Assembly: GCA_964431365.1 (NCBI GenBank)
Contig: CAYSJJ010000007.1
Location: forward strand, 1 to 64,000
DNA length: 64,000 nucleotides
Origin: Geomobilibacter sp964431365
GTDB taxonomy: Bacteria; Desulfobacterota; Desulfuromonadia; Geobacterales; DSM-12255
Direction of reading: 5' to 3'
Shown here: positions 34,132-42,839 of the stretch, piece after piece
How the letters are laid out: every line of letters starts with the position of its first letter
Numbering within the stretch: position 1 is the stretch's first letter
Made by a program: the position numbers and the translations under genes
The notes under the pieces: model-generated
The model's input: the letters and a program-made list of their open reading frames with translations, nothing else
Databases searched by the model: none
What the model was told of the DNA's origin: nothing

Positions 34132-34794
34132 CTACTCCTCTGTCCCCACTCCCTGCTGTTTTACATGCTCTTTGACCCCCCGGAAGCTCTTCCGGTGGAT
34201 CGGTGACGGCCCGAGGCGGGCTATGGCGTCCAGGTGGGCCTGACAGCCGTACCCCTTGTGGTCGGCCAGCCCGTAGCCGGGGTAGAGCAGGTCATACTCC
34301 TTCATCAGCCGGTCGCGCGTCACCTTGGCGATGATAGATGCCGCGGCAATGGAGACGCTGCGGCCGTCGCCCTTCTTGATGGTCCGCTGCTGCACGGCCA
34401 GCGGGATGCGGGAGATGCCGTCTATCAGCAGGAAATCGGGGGGCGCCGACAGTTGGGTTACCGCCATCCCCATGGCGGCCAGGGTCGCCTGCAGGATGTT
34501 GTCCCGGTCCACGACCTCGTGGTCCATGATCCCGACGCCGACTGCCACGGCGCTCTCCATGATGCTGGCGAAGAGTTCTTCCCGCTTTCGTTCCGTCAGC
34601 TTCTTCGAATCGTTGACCCCGGCGATCTCTATGGCGGGATCGAGAACCACCGCCGCTGCCACCACCGGCCCGGCCAGGGGTCCCCGGCCCGCCTCATCCA
34701 CACCGGCAACGGTCCGGTATCCCTGGCGCCAGGCCAGTTCCTCGAATTCCCGCATGGTCGGTGCCGGCTCGTCGCCGAAGAGGGTGTGGGTCAT
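34132..34794 (-). CDS. rnhB: Ribonuclease HII
   Basis: A 220-residue RNase HII, which removes ribonucleotides from DNA and RNA in RNA/DNA hybrids. The catalytic motif GVDEAGRGPLAGPV includes the Asp-Glu pair; later acidic residues fall in FLLIDGI and the SIIAKVTRDRLM helix. The ATG at 34794 follows GAGG by 7 bases; a longer in-frame start reaches into the terminator of rplS and is rejected. Confidence 0.95.
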   Translation of the reverse strand: MTHTLFGDEPAPTMREFEELAWRQGYRTVAGVDEAGRGPLAGPVVAAAVVLDPAIEIAGVNDSKKLTERKREELFASIMESAVAVGVGIMDHEVVDRDNILQATLAAMGMAVTQLSAPPDFLLIDGISRIPLAVQQRTIKKGDGRSVSIAAASIIAKVTRDRLMKEYDLLYPGYGLADHKGYGCQAHLDAIARLGPSPIHRKSFRGVKEHVKQQGVGTEE

Positions 34795-34850
34795 GAAGTG
34801 CCTCGCAGAAGTGGAGTACAAGAGCGGCGACAAACGCCGACGCAGACGCA

Positions 34851-34877
34851 AAAAAGCCCCGGAGACCGGGGCTTTTT
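34851..34877 (-). terminator. Terminator after rplS
   Basis: A 12 bp stem AAAAAGCCCCGG / CCGGGGCTTTTT with a 3-base loop lies 6 bases downstream of rplS on the minus strand and ends in T-rich sequence. It separates the ribosomal operon from rnhB-yraN. Confidence 0.85.
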
Positions 34878-34882
34878 GTTTC

Positions 34883-35242
34883 CTATTCCATGCCTGGTAC
34901 GTATTTCTTTTCGCGGATCCTGGCTGCCTTCCCCCGGAGCTTCCTGAGGTAGTAGAGCTTGGCCCGGCGCACATGGCCGCGGGTGATCACCTCGACGGTC
35001 TCCACCGACGGCGAATGCAGCGGGAAGCAACGCTCGACGCCAACGCCGTTGGAGATCTTCCGGACGGTGAACGACTCGCGGATGCCGCCGTTCTGACGGC
35101 CGATGCAGACCCCCTGGAAGGCCTGGATACGGCTCTTGTCCCCTTCCACGATCTTCACGTGGACCTTGACGGTGTCGCCCGGCTTGAACGGCACCACGTT
35201 CTTCTTCATCTGCTCCATTTCGATTCTGTCTATCGTGTTCAT
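34883..35242 (-). CDS. rplS: 50S ribosomal protein L19
   Basis: A 119-residue L19, located at the 30S-50S interface. Signatures: FKPGDTVKVHVKIVEGDKSRIQAFQGVCIGR, ESFTVRKISNGVGVERCFPLHSP and the basic RRAKLYYLRKLRGKAARI. Last gene of the ffh-to-rplS operon, followed by an intrinsic terminator. GGGAGGAAGAAC precedes the ATG. Confidence 0.97.
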   Translation of the reverse strand: MNTIDRIEMEQMKKNVVPFKPGDTVKVHVKIVEGDKSRIQAFQGVCIGRQNGGIRESFTVRKISNGVGVERCFPLHSPSVETVEVITRGHVRRAKLYYLRKLRGKAARIREKKYVPGME

Positions 35243-35328
35243 GTTCTTCCTCCCAAAGGTAAAGCCGAAGCTTTCGTTTGTATGTCCGTCCGGTTATCCG
35301 GAATGATTGTCCTTTTGTCTCCAGGCCC

Positions 35329-35889
35329 CTAGCGGCCACCCCTGAGTCGATCCAGGATGATCGCGGCGGCTGCCCTCACCGAAAGGTGATTGTAGCTGTC
35401 GTGTCCCCGAAGGGGCGCAAGGACCAGATCGGCCCGCTCAAACAGCTCCTCGGTTAGTCCCCAGCCGGTGCCGAAAAGGAGCAGGTGCGGCCTCTCGGCC
35501 ACGGCCAGTCTGTCGGCCATCTCGGCATAGCCTATGGCACCGTCGCGCTCTGCAGCACCGGTCGCCACCAACACGGGATCGGCTCCCGTCGTTCGGGCCA
35601 GGTCGGCCACCGCTTCGTCCAGACTCGCCGTGACCCGCGCCAGCGAAAGGGCTTCCTTCCGCTTGGGGTTATATGTTGCGCCCCATCCCTCCTGCCAGTG
35701 GCCGACGATCCGGTTGGCCAGGGCCTGCTGCTCGACCACCGGCGTCACCAGGTAGTAGCGGAGAAGTCCGAAGGTCCTGGCGGCCCGGGCAATATCGTGT
35801 ATATCCAGGTTGGTCACGGCCGTGGCGACCACCTGCCGGTTCTTGTCGTAGACCGGGTGGTGGATCAGGGCGATACTGAGGCTGCCCAT
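35329..35889 (-). CDS. SPOUT-type RNA methyltransferase of the trmD-rplS operon
   Basis: A 186-residue protein with a SPOUT-like pattern (LSIALIHHPVYDKNRQVVAT at the start; LLLFGTGWGLTEELFERADLVLAPLRG near the end, resembling the trefoil-knot SAM site). It fits the family of RNA methyltransferases often found between trmD and rplS. The target is not known. The ATG lies 3 bases after the trmD stop, and an 86-base spacer precedes rplS. Confidence 0.8.
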   Translation of the reverse strand: MGSLSIALIHHPVYDKNRQVVATAVTNLDIHDIARAARTFGLLRYYLVTPVVEQQALANRIVGHWQEGWGATYNPKRKEALSLARVTASLDEAVADLARTTGADPVLVATGAAERDGAIGYAEMADRLAVAERPHLLLFGTGWGLTEELFERADLVLAPLRGHDSYNHLSVRAAAAIILDRLRGGR

Positions 35890-35892
35890 TGT

Positions 35893-36624
35893 CTACAGCT
35901 CCCCGGCCGCATCACGGAGGAACTTCTCGTCCTCCCGGGTGAGGCTTGCCTCGGCCAGCAGGTCGGGCCGGTGCCGCACCGTATGGAGCAGAGCCTGCTG
36001 ACGCCGCCAGCGCCCGATCTCCCGGTGGTTTCCGGAAAGCAGTACCGGCGGTACCGCAAGCCCCCGGAACTCCGGCGGCCTAGTGTACTGCGGGTATTCG
36101 AGGAGTCCGTCGCTGAACGACTCGTCCAGTGCCGACTCCTCGCTGCCAAGAACGCCGGGCACCAGGCGGGATACCGCATCGACGATCACCATGGCCGCCA
36201 GTTCGCCGCCGGTCAGGACGTAATCGCCGATGGAGAGCTCCCGGTCGACGTACAGCCCCCGCACCCTCTCGTCGATCCCTTCGTAGCGGCCGCAGAGGAT
36301 GATCAACCCCTCTTCGGCAGCCAGTTCAGCAGCAACGGCCTGGGTGAAGGGCTCGCCGCGCGGCGAGGTGAGAATCACCCGAGCCCGGGGCGCCTGCGCC
36401 TTTACCGCCTCGATGCAGGCTGACAGCGGCTCCACCTTCATAACCATCCCGGCGCCGCCGCCATAGGGGGCGTCGTCGACGGTCTTGTGCCGGTCAGTGG
36501 CGAAGTCGCGGATATTATGGAGCTCGACGCCGATGGCGCCGCTTTCCACACCCCTCCGGAGGATGCTCTCGGTGAGCGGCCCTTGGAACATCGCCGGGAA
36601 CAGGGTCAGTATATGAAATTTCAT
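35893..36624 (-). CDS. trmD: tRNA (guanine(37)-N1)-methyltransferase
   Basis: A 243-residue TrmD, methylating G37 next to the anticodon to prevent frameshifting. Key segments: DDAPYGGGAGMV, ILTSPRGEPFTQ, CGRYEGIDERV and ELSIGDYVLTGGELAAMV, the knotted SAM site. Its start overlaps the rimM end by 4 bases (ATGA), so the two are translationally coupled as in many bacteria. Confidence 0.97.
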   Translation of the reverse strand: MKFHILTLFPAMFQGPLTESILRRGVESGAIGVELHNIRDFATDRHKTVDDAPYGGGAGMVMKVEPLSACIEAVKAQAPRARVILTSPRGEPFTQAVAAELAAEEGLIILCGRYEGIDERVRGLYVDRELSIGDYVLTGGELAAMVIVDAVSRLVPGVLGSEESALDESFSDGLLEYPQYTRPPEFRGLAVPPVLLSGNHREIGRWRRQQALLHTVRHRPDLLAEASLTREDEKFLRDAAGEL

Positions 36625-37142
36625 AGATCAAGCAGCCCTTCGAGAGGGCTGACGGTCATGACGCGGCTGTCGAGGTCAATGGAACTGACCACATCCTCGA
36701 TGGCCGGTATCAGATATTCCTTCTTATCTGCGGACCGGACCACATAGACATCGTTGCTGCCGGTTTCCATGATGCTTTCGAGGCGCCCCAACTCCATGCC
36801 GTCGTCGGTGACGACCCTGAGGCCGATCAGATCGAACCAGTAGAATTCGTCGTCGGCCAAGGGAGGAAGCTGGCTGCGCCGGACGTACAACTCCCGCCCC
36901 ACCAGTGGCTCCACCTGATTGATGCTCCCCATCCCTTTCAGGGTGAGGAGGATCTTCCGGCCATGGGCTGCGGCAGCGGAAACTTCAAACAGCTCTTCCT
37001 TCCCGCTGAGGTCTTTCAAAATAACCCTGTCAAGGGAGAGGAACGTATCGCTCTCCCCGGAAAAGGATGCTACCCGTAACTGGCCCTTGATGCCATGGGT
37101 GCCGACTACCTTCCCCAGCAGAACCAGTTCGCTACCGGACAT
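36621..37142 (-). CDS. rimM: Ribosome maturation factor RimM
   Basis: A 173-residue RimM, an assembly factor for the 30S head near S19. The N-terminal domain starts LVLLGKVVGTHGIKGQLRVASF and the PRC-barrel domain includes DEFYWFDLIGLRVVTDDG and YLIPAIEDVV. Its stop overlaps the start of trmD; its own start abuts the stop of the KH-domain gene. Confidence 0.96.
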   Translation of the reverse strand: MSGSELVLLGKVVGTHGIKGQLRVASFSGESDTFLSLDRVILKDLSGKEELFEVSAAAAHGRKILLTLKGMGSINQVEPLVGRELYVRRSQLPPLADDEFYWFDLIGLRVVTDDGMELGRLESIMETGSNDVYVVRSADKKEYLIPAIEDVVSSIDLDSRVMTVSPLEGLLDL

Positions 37143-37372
37143 TACTCGACGATCTTGAGGACGGCCTTCTTGTTGTCCTTGGTCGAAACAGCATTCAAGA
37201 GGGTGCGGATGGCCTTTGCAGTACGGCCTTCCTTACCGATGATCCGGCCCATGTCTTCCTTGGCCACCGTCAGCTTGATAACGGTCGTATCCTCTTCCAA
37301 CTCCTCGGTGGTTCTGACCTGGGTCGGGTCGTCAACCAGTGCTTTGGCGATGGTCTCTACGAGCTGTTTCAT
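37142..37372 (-). CDS. khpA: KH-domain RNA-binding protein KhpA
   Basis: A 76-residue single KH domain (DMGRIIGKEGRTAKAIRTLL contains the GxxG loop GKEG). This small RNA-binding protein is usually encoded between rpsP and rimM. The ATG at 37372 follows GAGGATACCGAC; a longer frame extending into rpsP is rejected. Its last base overlaps the rimM start. Confidence 0.93.
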   Translation of the reverse strand: MKQLVETIAKALVDDPTQVRTTEELEEDTTVIKLTVAKEDMGRIIGKEGRTAKAIRTLLNAVSTKDNKKAVLKIVE

Positions 37373-37422
37373 GTCGGTATCCTCGTGCTCTGGAGTGTCC
37401 GGCGGACCGGGAATAGACGAGC

Positions 37423-37689
37423 TTAGGCAGCCTTCGTGACGAACTTGACCCAGATCCCCGCTTTTTTCAGGAGCTGCTTCACGGTGTCGGTCGGCTGTGC
37501 ACCCTTGCCCAGCCAATCGAGGGTCGCCGCTTCGTCGATGCGGCAGGCGGCCGGATTCTGGTTCGGGTCATAGGTCCCGACGTTGGCGATGAAGCGACCG
37601 TCCCTGCGGGCCCGCTCATCAGCGATGACAACCTGGTAGAAGGGCTTCTTCTTTGCGCCGGCCCGGGCGAGTCTGATCTTTACTGCCAT
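37423..37689 (-). CDS. rpsP: 30S ribosomal protein S16
   Basis: An 88-residue S16 beginning MAVKIRLARAGAKKKPFYQV, with GRFIANVGTYDPN. Full family length. Lies 82 bases downstream of ffh and 50 bases upstream of khpA. AGGAGGAAACA precedes the ATG. Confidence 0.97.
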   Translation of the reverse strand: MAVKIRLARAGAKKKPFYQVVIADERARRDGRFIANVGTYDPNQNPAACRIDEAATLDWLGKGAQPTDTVKQLLKKAGIWVKFVTKAA

Positions 37690-37771
37690 TGTTTCCTCCT
37701 GGTGTTACAGCGGCTGTCGCCGCCGTTCGTTTATTGGTGTATGGCTAACATCATACCTGAATTAATGTGAA

Positions 37772-39127
37772 TCAAAAGGGAAGCATCCCCTTCATCCCGC
37801 CGAGTCCCTTCAGAAGACCTTTTGGCCCCAGTTTCTGGAGCTGCTTGACTACCCTCTGGGCCTCGGTAAAACGTTTGAGAAGCTGGTTCACTTCCTGGAC
37901 AGAAGTGCCGCTCCCCTTGGCAATCCGGAGTCGCCGGCTGCCGTTGATGATCGTATGGTTGGCCCGCTCGGCGCGGGTCATGGAATCGATGATCGCCTCG
38001 ATCCGCTTCAGCTCCTTCTCGGACGGCTGGGCGTCGCCCATCTGCTTCATCATCTTCCCCATGCCGGGGATCATTCCCATGATCGACTCCAGGGAGCCCA
38101 TCTTCTTCACCTGCTGGAGTTGATTCTTGAAGTCCTCCAGATCGAACTCGCCCTTCTTGACCTTCTTCTGGAGACGTTCCGCCTCCTTGGCGTCGAAGTT
38201 CTGATGGGCCTTCTCGATCAGCGTGAGGACGTCACCCATGCCGAGGATGCGGGAAACCAGTCGGTCGGCGTGGAATACCTCCAGGGCATCCAGCTTCTCC
38301 CCCAGGCCGACAAACTTGACCGGCTTGCCGGTCACCGCCTTGATGGAGAGTGCCGCACCACCCTTGGCGTCGCCGTCCAGTTTGGTCAGCACGACACCCG
38401 AAATCTCCAGCCGCTCGTTGAAGCCGCTGGCCACGTTTACCGCTTCCTGGCCGGTCATGGCGTCGGCCACGAAGAGAATCTCCCGCGGTTCGATCTCGTC
38501 CCGGATCCGGACCAGTTCGTTCATCAGATAATCGTCGATCTGATGGCGGCCGGCGGTATCGAGGATCACCGTGTCCAGGCCGTTCAGCTCGGCAAAACGG
38601 ATCGCGTTGCGGCAGATATCCACCGGGTCCTGATCGGCCCGGGAGTCGAAGGTCTCGATCCCCAGCTGTCGGCCGAGCGTCTTCAACTGCTCGATAGCTG
38701 CCGGCCGGTAAACGTCGGCAGGAACCAGGAGCGGTCGACGGCGCTGCCCTTTCAGCAGGCGCGCCAGCTTGCCGCAGGAGGTGGTCTTGCCGGCCCCCTG
38801 GAGGCCGACCATCATGATAGCCACCGGCGGCTTTGCCGCCAGGTCGAGGCTGTTGTCCTCCCCTCCCCCCATCATCGCGACCAGTTCGTCGTGGACGATC
38901 TTGATCACCTGCTGGCCGGGACTGAGGCTCTGGAGCACATCGGTGCCGACGGCGCGCTCGCGCACCCGTTCGACAAAATCCTTCACGACCTTGAAGTTGA
39001 CATCCGCCTCAAGGAGGACGAGCCGCACCTCGCGGAGCGCTTCCTTGATATTCTCCTCGGTCATTACCCCCTGGCCGCGGAGCTTCTTAAAAACCAGTTC
39101 AAGCTTGTCGGAAAGCGCGTCAAACAT
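37772..39127 (-). CDS. ffh: Signal recognition particle protein Ffh
   Basis: A 451-residue SRP54 homologue that targets nascent membrane proteins. N domain (1-85), G domain with GLQGAGKTTSCGKLA and DTAGRHQID, and a methionine-rich M domain (from about 325) with MIPGMGKMMKQMGD, ending in GGMKGMLPF. The ATG at 39127 is chosen on homology; an in-frame GTG three codons upstream is also possible. First gene of the ffh-rpsP-khpA-rimM-trmD-rplS operon. Confidence 0.96.
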   Translation of the reverse strand: MFDALSDKLELVFKKLRGQGVMTEENIKEALREVRLVLLEADVNFKVVKDFVERVRERAVGTDVLQSLSPGQQVIKIVHDELVAMMGGGEDNSLDLAAKPPVAIMMVGLQGAGKTTSCGKLARLLKGQRRRPLLVPADVYRPAAIEQLKTLGRQLGIETFDSRADQDPVDICRNAIRFAELNGLDTVILDTAGRHQIDDYLMNELVRIRDEIEPREILFVADAMTGQEAVNVASGFNERLEISGVVLTKLDGDAKGGAALSIKAVTGKPVKFVGLGEKLDALEVFHADRLVSRILGMGDVLTLIEKAHQNFDAKEAERLQKKVKKGEFDLEDFKNQLQQVKKMGSLESIMGMIPGMGKMMKQMGDAQPSEKELKRIEAIIDSMTRAERANHTIINGSRRLRIAKGSGTSVQEVNQLLKRFTEAQRVVKQLQKLGPKGLLKGLGGMKGMLPF

Positions 39128-39278
39128 CAAGATCACTTATAATTTCAAATAATTACCCAACTTGACCACCAGCGACACATCGCGGGCAGAGTGGGACTTG
39201 TAAAGGATGGAATATAGAGGAGCGGCCAAAACTTTGTCAAGACAAAAATCGGACGTAACAGCGGATCGGCAATGAAGA

Positions 39279-39307
39279 TTGTGGCCAGCCGACCGGTCTG
39301 GTATATA
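39279..39307 (+). promoter_or_regulatory. Promoter of the nucleosidase gene
   Basis: -35 TTGTGG (39279-39284), 17-base spacer, -10 TATATA (39302-39307). Transcription would begin near 39314, almost at the ATG at 39316, so the message may be leaderless; no ribosome-binding site is seen upstream of either candidate start. Confidence 0.5.
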
Positions 39308-39315
39308 CTTACTCA

Positions 39316-40092
39316 ATGTCCCTCAAGCCCGACATGGCACCGACCGCCCCCATCGCCCTGATAGCCGCCCTGCCGGAGGAGATCAAACCTCTCCTGGCAC
39401 GGCTAGGCTCCACCCGAAAGGAGCAGGTCGCCGGCTTTCCTCTCCACCGCTGCCGGCTTGGCGGCCACGAACTCATCCTGCTCCACTCCGGCATGGGTCC
39501 GAAAAATGCTGCCGAGGCAACCCGCGCCCTGCTGAACAGTATCACCCCGCAGATGATCATCAACTTCGGCCTGGGGGGGGCTGTTGCCCCCGGTCCGCAC
39601 ATCGCCGACCTGGTGCTCGCCACCCGCCTTCTGGTCAGCAGCGGAGGGGAGTTCCACGAGCAGGCCGGCCTGACCCTGTCGCTCGTCGACGGATTCCTGG
39701 CCACGGTCGCCAGCCGGAACTGCCAATCCGGCACGTTCATTACCGCTGGCGAGACCATGCCCAAAGCCGCTCTGCGGGAAGCACTCCCAGCGGGAACCGA
39801 AACGCCGCTCCTGGAAATGGAGACCGCCGCCATCGCCCGGGTCGCCGACGAGCAGGGCATTCCGCTCCTGGCCATTCGGGCTGTCAGCGACGACTGCGGC
39901 GAGGAACTCGCTTTCACCGTTGCCGAATTCTGCGACGCGAACCTGCAGATCAGGCCATTGAAGGTCCTCTTCACCATCCTGAAACGGCCGTGGATCATCC
40001 CCCAACTCATCCGGCTCGCCAGGAACAGCAGAGTGGCAGCCGAGGCCCTGGCAGCCGCAATCACCGGTTATCTGGAGCAGATCCATGCGTAA
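39316..40092 (+). CDS. Phosphorylase-superfamily nucleosidase, HpnG candidate
   Basis: A 258-residue MTA/SAH-nucleosidase-like protein: IALIAALPEEIKPLLARLG at the start, ILLHSGMGPKNAAEATRALL, INFGLGGAVAPG, and the substrate-binding LLEMETAAIARVADEQGIP with AVSDD. Such proteins cleave adenine from nucleosides; the subgroup with this organisation includes HpnG, which removes adenine from adenosylhopane made by HpnH. The hopanoid genes nearby (hpnH, shc, hpnI) make that reading attractive, but futalosine or MTA/SAH hydrolase cannot be excluded. A start at 39334 is an alternative. It overlaps the next gene by 8 bases. Confidence 0.7.
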   Translation: MSLKPDMAPTAPIALIAALPEEIKPLLARLGSTRKEQVAGFPLHRCRLGGHELILLHSGMGPKNAAEATRALLNSITPQMIINFGLGGAVAPGPHIADLVLATRLLVSSGGEFHEQAGLTLSLVDGFLATVASRNCQSGTFITAGETMPKAALREALPAGTETPLLEMETAAIARVADEQGIPLLAIRAVSDDCGEELAFTVAEFCDANLQIRPLKVLFTILKRPWIIPQLIRLARNSRVAAEALAAAITGYLEQIHA

Positions 40093-40588
40093 AAGCGTAC
40101 TTCTTGCAACACTGACCGCCACGCTGGCCGCCGTTCCGACCGTTGGCCTCCCCATGGGGAGCCGGCCCGACGACGGCCGCACCATGTATTTCGACGGCAG
40201 CGCGTTCCGGGAAGGGACGGGGGCAGGCCGGCCGGCAATCGCAACCAGGATCGGCCGTTACCCCCGGCTGCTACAGGATGGCCCGTCTGGAGAGGCAGCA
40301 CCTCTACCCGCAGGCACCGGCGCAGTGGCCGGCATCTGCTATATCCAGCAGAGTGGCGGCAAGCTCGGCACCCGGCCGGCCATCCTGCCGCGACCCGGGA
40401 TCCAGGTAACGGTGCGCGGCACCGGCATCGAGATGCAGACCAGTTGCGACGGGCAGGGTTTCTTCTCCCTGGCCCTGCCTCCCGGTCGTTACGAAGTGAG
40501 CAGCGGGGCCGACTCCAGGCCCGTGACCATTGAACCGGACAAGACAACCCTCACCCCACTGCGGGGCGGGAAAAGGATGGTGGACTGA
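40085..40588 (+). CDS. Small exported protein, function unknown
   Basis: A 167-residue protein with a signal peptide (MRKSVLLATLTATLAAVPTVG). The C-terminal 60 residues (VTVRGTGIEMQTSCDGQGFFSLALPPGRYEV) look like a carboxypeptidase-regulatory/beta-sandwich module. It overlaps the nucleosidase by 8 bases and the protease gene by 1 base (ATGATG junction), so it forms a tight unit with both. No catalytic residues are evident. It may be a partner or inhibitor of the following secreted protease; that is inference from position. Confidence 0.7.
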   Translation: MRKSVLLATLTATLAAVPTVGLPMGSRPDDGRTMYFDGSAFREGTGAGRPAIATRIGRYPRLLQDGPSGEAAPLPAGTGAVAGICYIQQSGGKLGTRPAILPRPGIQVTVRGTGIEMQTSCDGQGFFSLALPPGRYEVSSGADSRPVTIEPDKTTLTPLRGGKRMVD

Positions 40589-42417
40589 TGAAACGGCTGA
40601 CGATCTTTCTCTGCTCGCTGCTGCTGGCAACACTCCCTCTCCTGGCCCACGCCGGCGAACTTGACGACTACTATCTCAAGGCCTTCACCGGCGCAAACGG
40701 TGGGAACACCCCGCTGGCCGGCGCTGTTCTTCAGGCCGAGCCAACCGCCGTCGGATCCCACTGCGGCATGCCGCTCCGCCGCGGCCTGTCGCGGGACTGG
40801 AACAAGCTCGCCACCGCCACCCAGGTGGTGCTGGCCAAGTATGTGGCAGCACCTGTTCTCACCGGAGAAACCATAATCACCTCAACCGGTGGACACTTCC
40901 GGATCCACTACGCCACCTCCGGCCCTGACATGCCGACCCCCGTAGTCCCGCTTGCCACCTGGATTGCCAGGGTGGCGGACACCTTCGAGACGGTTTACAG
41001 CACCGAGGTCGGGACCATGGGCTACGCCGCCCCCCCGGTAACCGGAGGCATCTTCGACGTCTACCTGCAGGCCCTGAGCAGCCAGTCGGAATTCGGCTTC
41101 ACCCAGCCGGTACCGGATCCGCCCCCGCAAGGTGTCACCTCAGTCTCCAGCTACATCGTTATCGACAAGGACTTCCTCAACGCCATATTCCAGGACTCCA
41201 TTCCCGGCGGCGGCACAGCTGACGCGAAGGCGCTCAGTGCCCTCCAGATCACGGCGGCCCATGAATTCCACCATGCCATCCAGTTCGGCTACAACTATTT
41301 CTTCGACATCTGGTACGCCGAGGCGACCTCGACCTGGATGGAGGACGAAGTCTACGACGCCGTGAACCAGCTGTACAACTATCTCCCCGGCTACCTCCAA
41401 CATACGACCGAAAGCCTGGACAAATTCGTCCTCAATCCCACGGCTAACGACAACATCACCTTCGGTTTCGGCTACGGCCGGTGGATTTTCAACCGCTACC
41501 TGACTGAAAGCTTTCCCGCCACCCCGATCATCAAAAACGTGTGGGTGCGGCTTTCAACCACAACGCCGGCAGGCAGCGACATCCTAATGGCGCCGCTGAT
41601 CGACGACGTCCTCAAGGGAAACTCCTCCAGCCTGGGGACCGCCTTCTTCGGCTTCTGCAAGCGGCTCTACCTGCGTGACTGGCAAAGCCATACGGGCGAT
41701 ATCAGCCTCATTCATCCGGTCGTGCCGACAGCCAGCTATTCCAGCTTTCCCATAACGGCGTCAACCACACCCTCGACCCTGGCAACCCTCCCCCACTACT
41801 CATTCGCCTTCTACAGATTCACGAACAGCGCCTCGTCGCCGGCCGACCTGACCCTGACGTTCGGCACCAAGCCCGCGACGATCAGCATCACCGCCTTCAA
41901 AAAACTGACCAACGGATCGATCCAGGAATTTCCCTTCGACAGCGTCACCGGAAAGATCGTCATCACCAATTTCACCAGCGCCAGCACGTCGGAGGCAGTC
42001 GTCCTCATCGCCAACACAAGCACGAGCGACGGCCAGAGCATCGGCTTTACCAGCGACGGCAGCGTCCCGAGCCCCCCTCCCGCCAGCTCATCAGGCGGGG
42101 GAGGCGGCGGTTGCTTCATCGCCACGGCCGCCTACGGCAGCTACCTCCATCCACAGGTCCAGGCGCTGCGGGAGTTCCGCGACCACTACCTCCTTACCAA
42201 CGCCGTGGGTCGGCAACTGGTGGCCGTCTATTACCGCCTCAGCCCGCCGCTGGCCGACATCATAGCCCGCCACGAGCCACTCCGGACCGCTACCCGCATC
42301 CTCCTCACGCCCGTGGTCTTCGCCGTTGCCCACGGAAAGGGAACCATCGCCATCCTCGCGGTGACCCTGCTAGTCATGGGTCGGACGCTGATCCGAAGAA
42401 GAGACCCGGTGCGCTGA
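40588..42417 (+). CDS. Secreted HExxH metalloprotease-like protein with CFI-box C-terminus
   Basis: A 609-residue exported protein. Signal peptide 1-22; zinc-protease pattern HEFHH at 225-229 with a downstream glutamate at about 245 (WYAEATSTWMEDE). Residues 395-490 look like a beta-sandwich. A glycine-rich linker (SSSGGGGGG) leads to CFIATAAYGS (Cys509), the CFI-box C-terminal sorting-type domain, followed by LREFRDHYLLTN and a C-terminal hydrophobic helix (about 582-600) ending RRRDPVR. The CFI-box is a recognised tail in deltaproteobacteria whose processing is not understood. Followed by a strong terminator. Confidence 0.8.
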   Translation: MKRLTIFLCSLLLATLPLLAHAGELDDYYLKAFTGANGGNTPLAGAVLQAEPTAVGSHCGMPLRRGLSRDWNKLATATQVVLAKYVAAPVLTGETIITSTGGHFRIHYATSGPDMPTPVVPLATWIARVADTFETVYSTEVGTMGYAAPPVTGGIFDVYLQALSSQSEFGFTQPVPDPPPQGVTSVSSYIVIDKDFLNAIFQDSIPGGGTADAKALSALQITAAHEFHHAIQFGYNYFFDIWYAEATSTWMEDEVYDAVNQLYNYLPGYLQHTTESLDKFVLNPTANDNITFGFGYGRWIFNRYLTESFPATPIIKNVWVRLSTTTPAGSDILMAPLIDDVLKGNSSSLGTAFFGFCKRLYLRDWQSHTGDISLIHPVVPTASYSSFPITASTTPSTLATLPHYSFAFYRFTNSASSPADLTLTFGTKPATISITAFKKLTNGSIQEFPFDSVTGKIVITNFTSASTSEAVVLIANTSTSDGQSIGFTSDGSVPSPPPASSSGGGGGGCFIATAAYGSYLHPQVQALREFRDHYLLTNAVGRQLVAVYYRLSPPLADIIARHEPLRTATRILLTPVVFAVAHGKGTIAILAVTLLVMGRTLIRRRDPVR

Positions 42418-42420
42418 ACG

Positions 42421-42456
42421 AAAAAAGCCCCGCTGGCATCCCAGCGGGGCTTTTTC
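42421..42456. terminator. Bidirectional terminator between the protease gene and csp
   Basis: A 15 bp stem AAAAAGCCCCGCTGG / CCAGCGGGGCTTTTT with loop CATC starts 4 bases after the protease stop. A-rich and T-rich flanks serve both strands, ending the plus-strand operon and the convergent csp gene. Confidence 0.88.
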
Positions 42457-42479
42457 TTTAACGTGGTTGTACCGACGAA

Positions 42480-42680
42480 TTAGGCCTTGCGAACGTTGGC
42501 AGCCTGCAGACCTTTCGGGCCGTTGACCACGTCGAAGGTAACAGCTTCACCTTCGGCAAGCGACTTGAAGCCTTCGCTCATGATTGCCGAGAAGTGCACG
42601 AACACGTCGTCGCCGTTCTCCTGCTCGATGAAGCCAAACCCTTTAGCGTCGTTGAACCACTTAACCCTACCCTGTGCCAT
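42480..42680 (-). CDS. Cold-shock protein (CspA family)
   Basis: A 66-residue cold-shock domain: GRVKWFNDAKGFGFIEQENG (RNP1 KGFGFI) and DVFVHFSAI (RNP2). Binds single-stranded RNA/DNA as a chaperone. AAAAGGAGG precedes the ATG at 42680. A promoter at 42840-42868 predicts a leader of about 150 bases, typical of cold-inducible csp genes. Confidence 0.95.
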   Translation of the reverse strand: MAQGRVKWFNDAKGFGFIEQENGDDVFVHFSAIMSEGFKSLAEGEAVTFDVVNGPKGLQAANVRKA

Positions 42681-42839
42681 GTTTCCTGCCTCCTTTTGCC
42701 TTTTGTTGCTCCGGCCTGGTGCCGGATTGTGAAGGTTACTGCAGCTGCCGGAGTCTTGAGGCAGGAAAGCTACGGTTCTACAGGCGAACGTCGAGATTTC
42801 CTGATACTGCAAAAACTTCCGAAACCTACTGCGGTGGTT

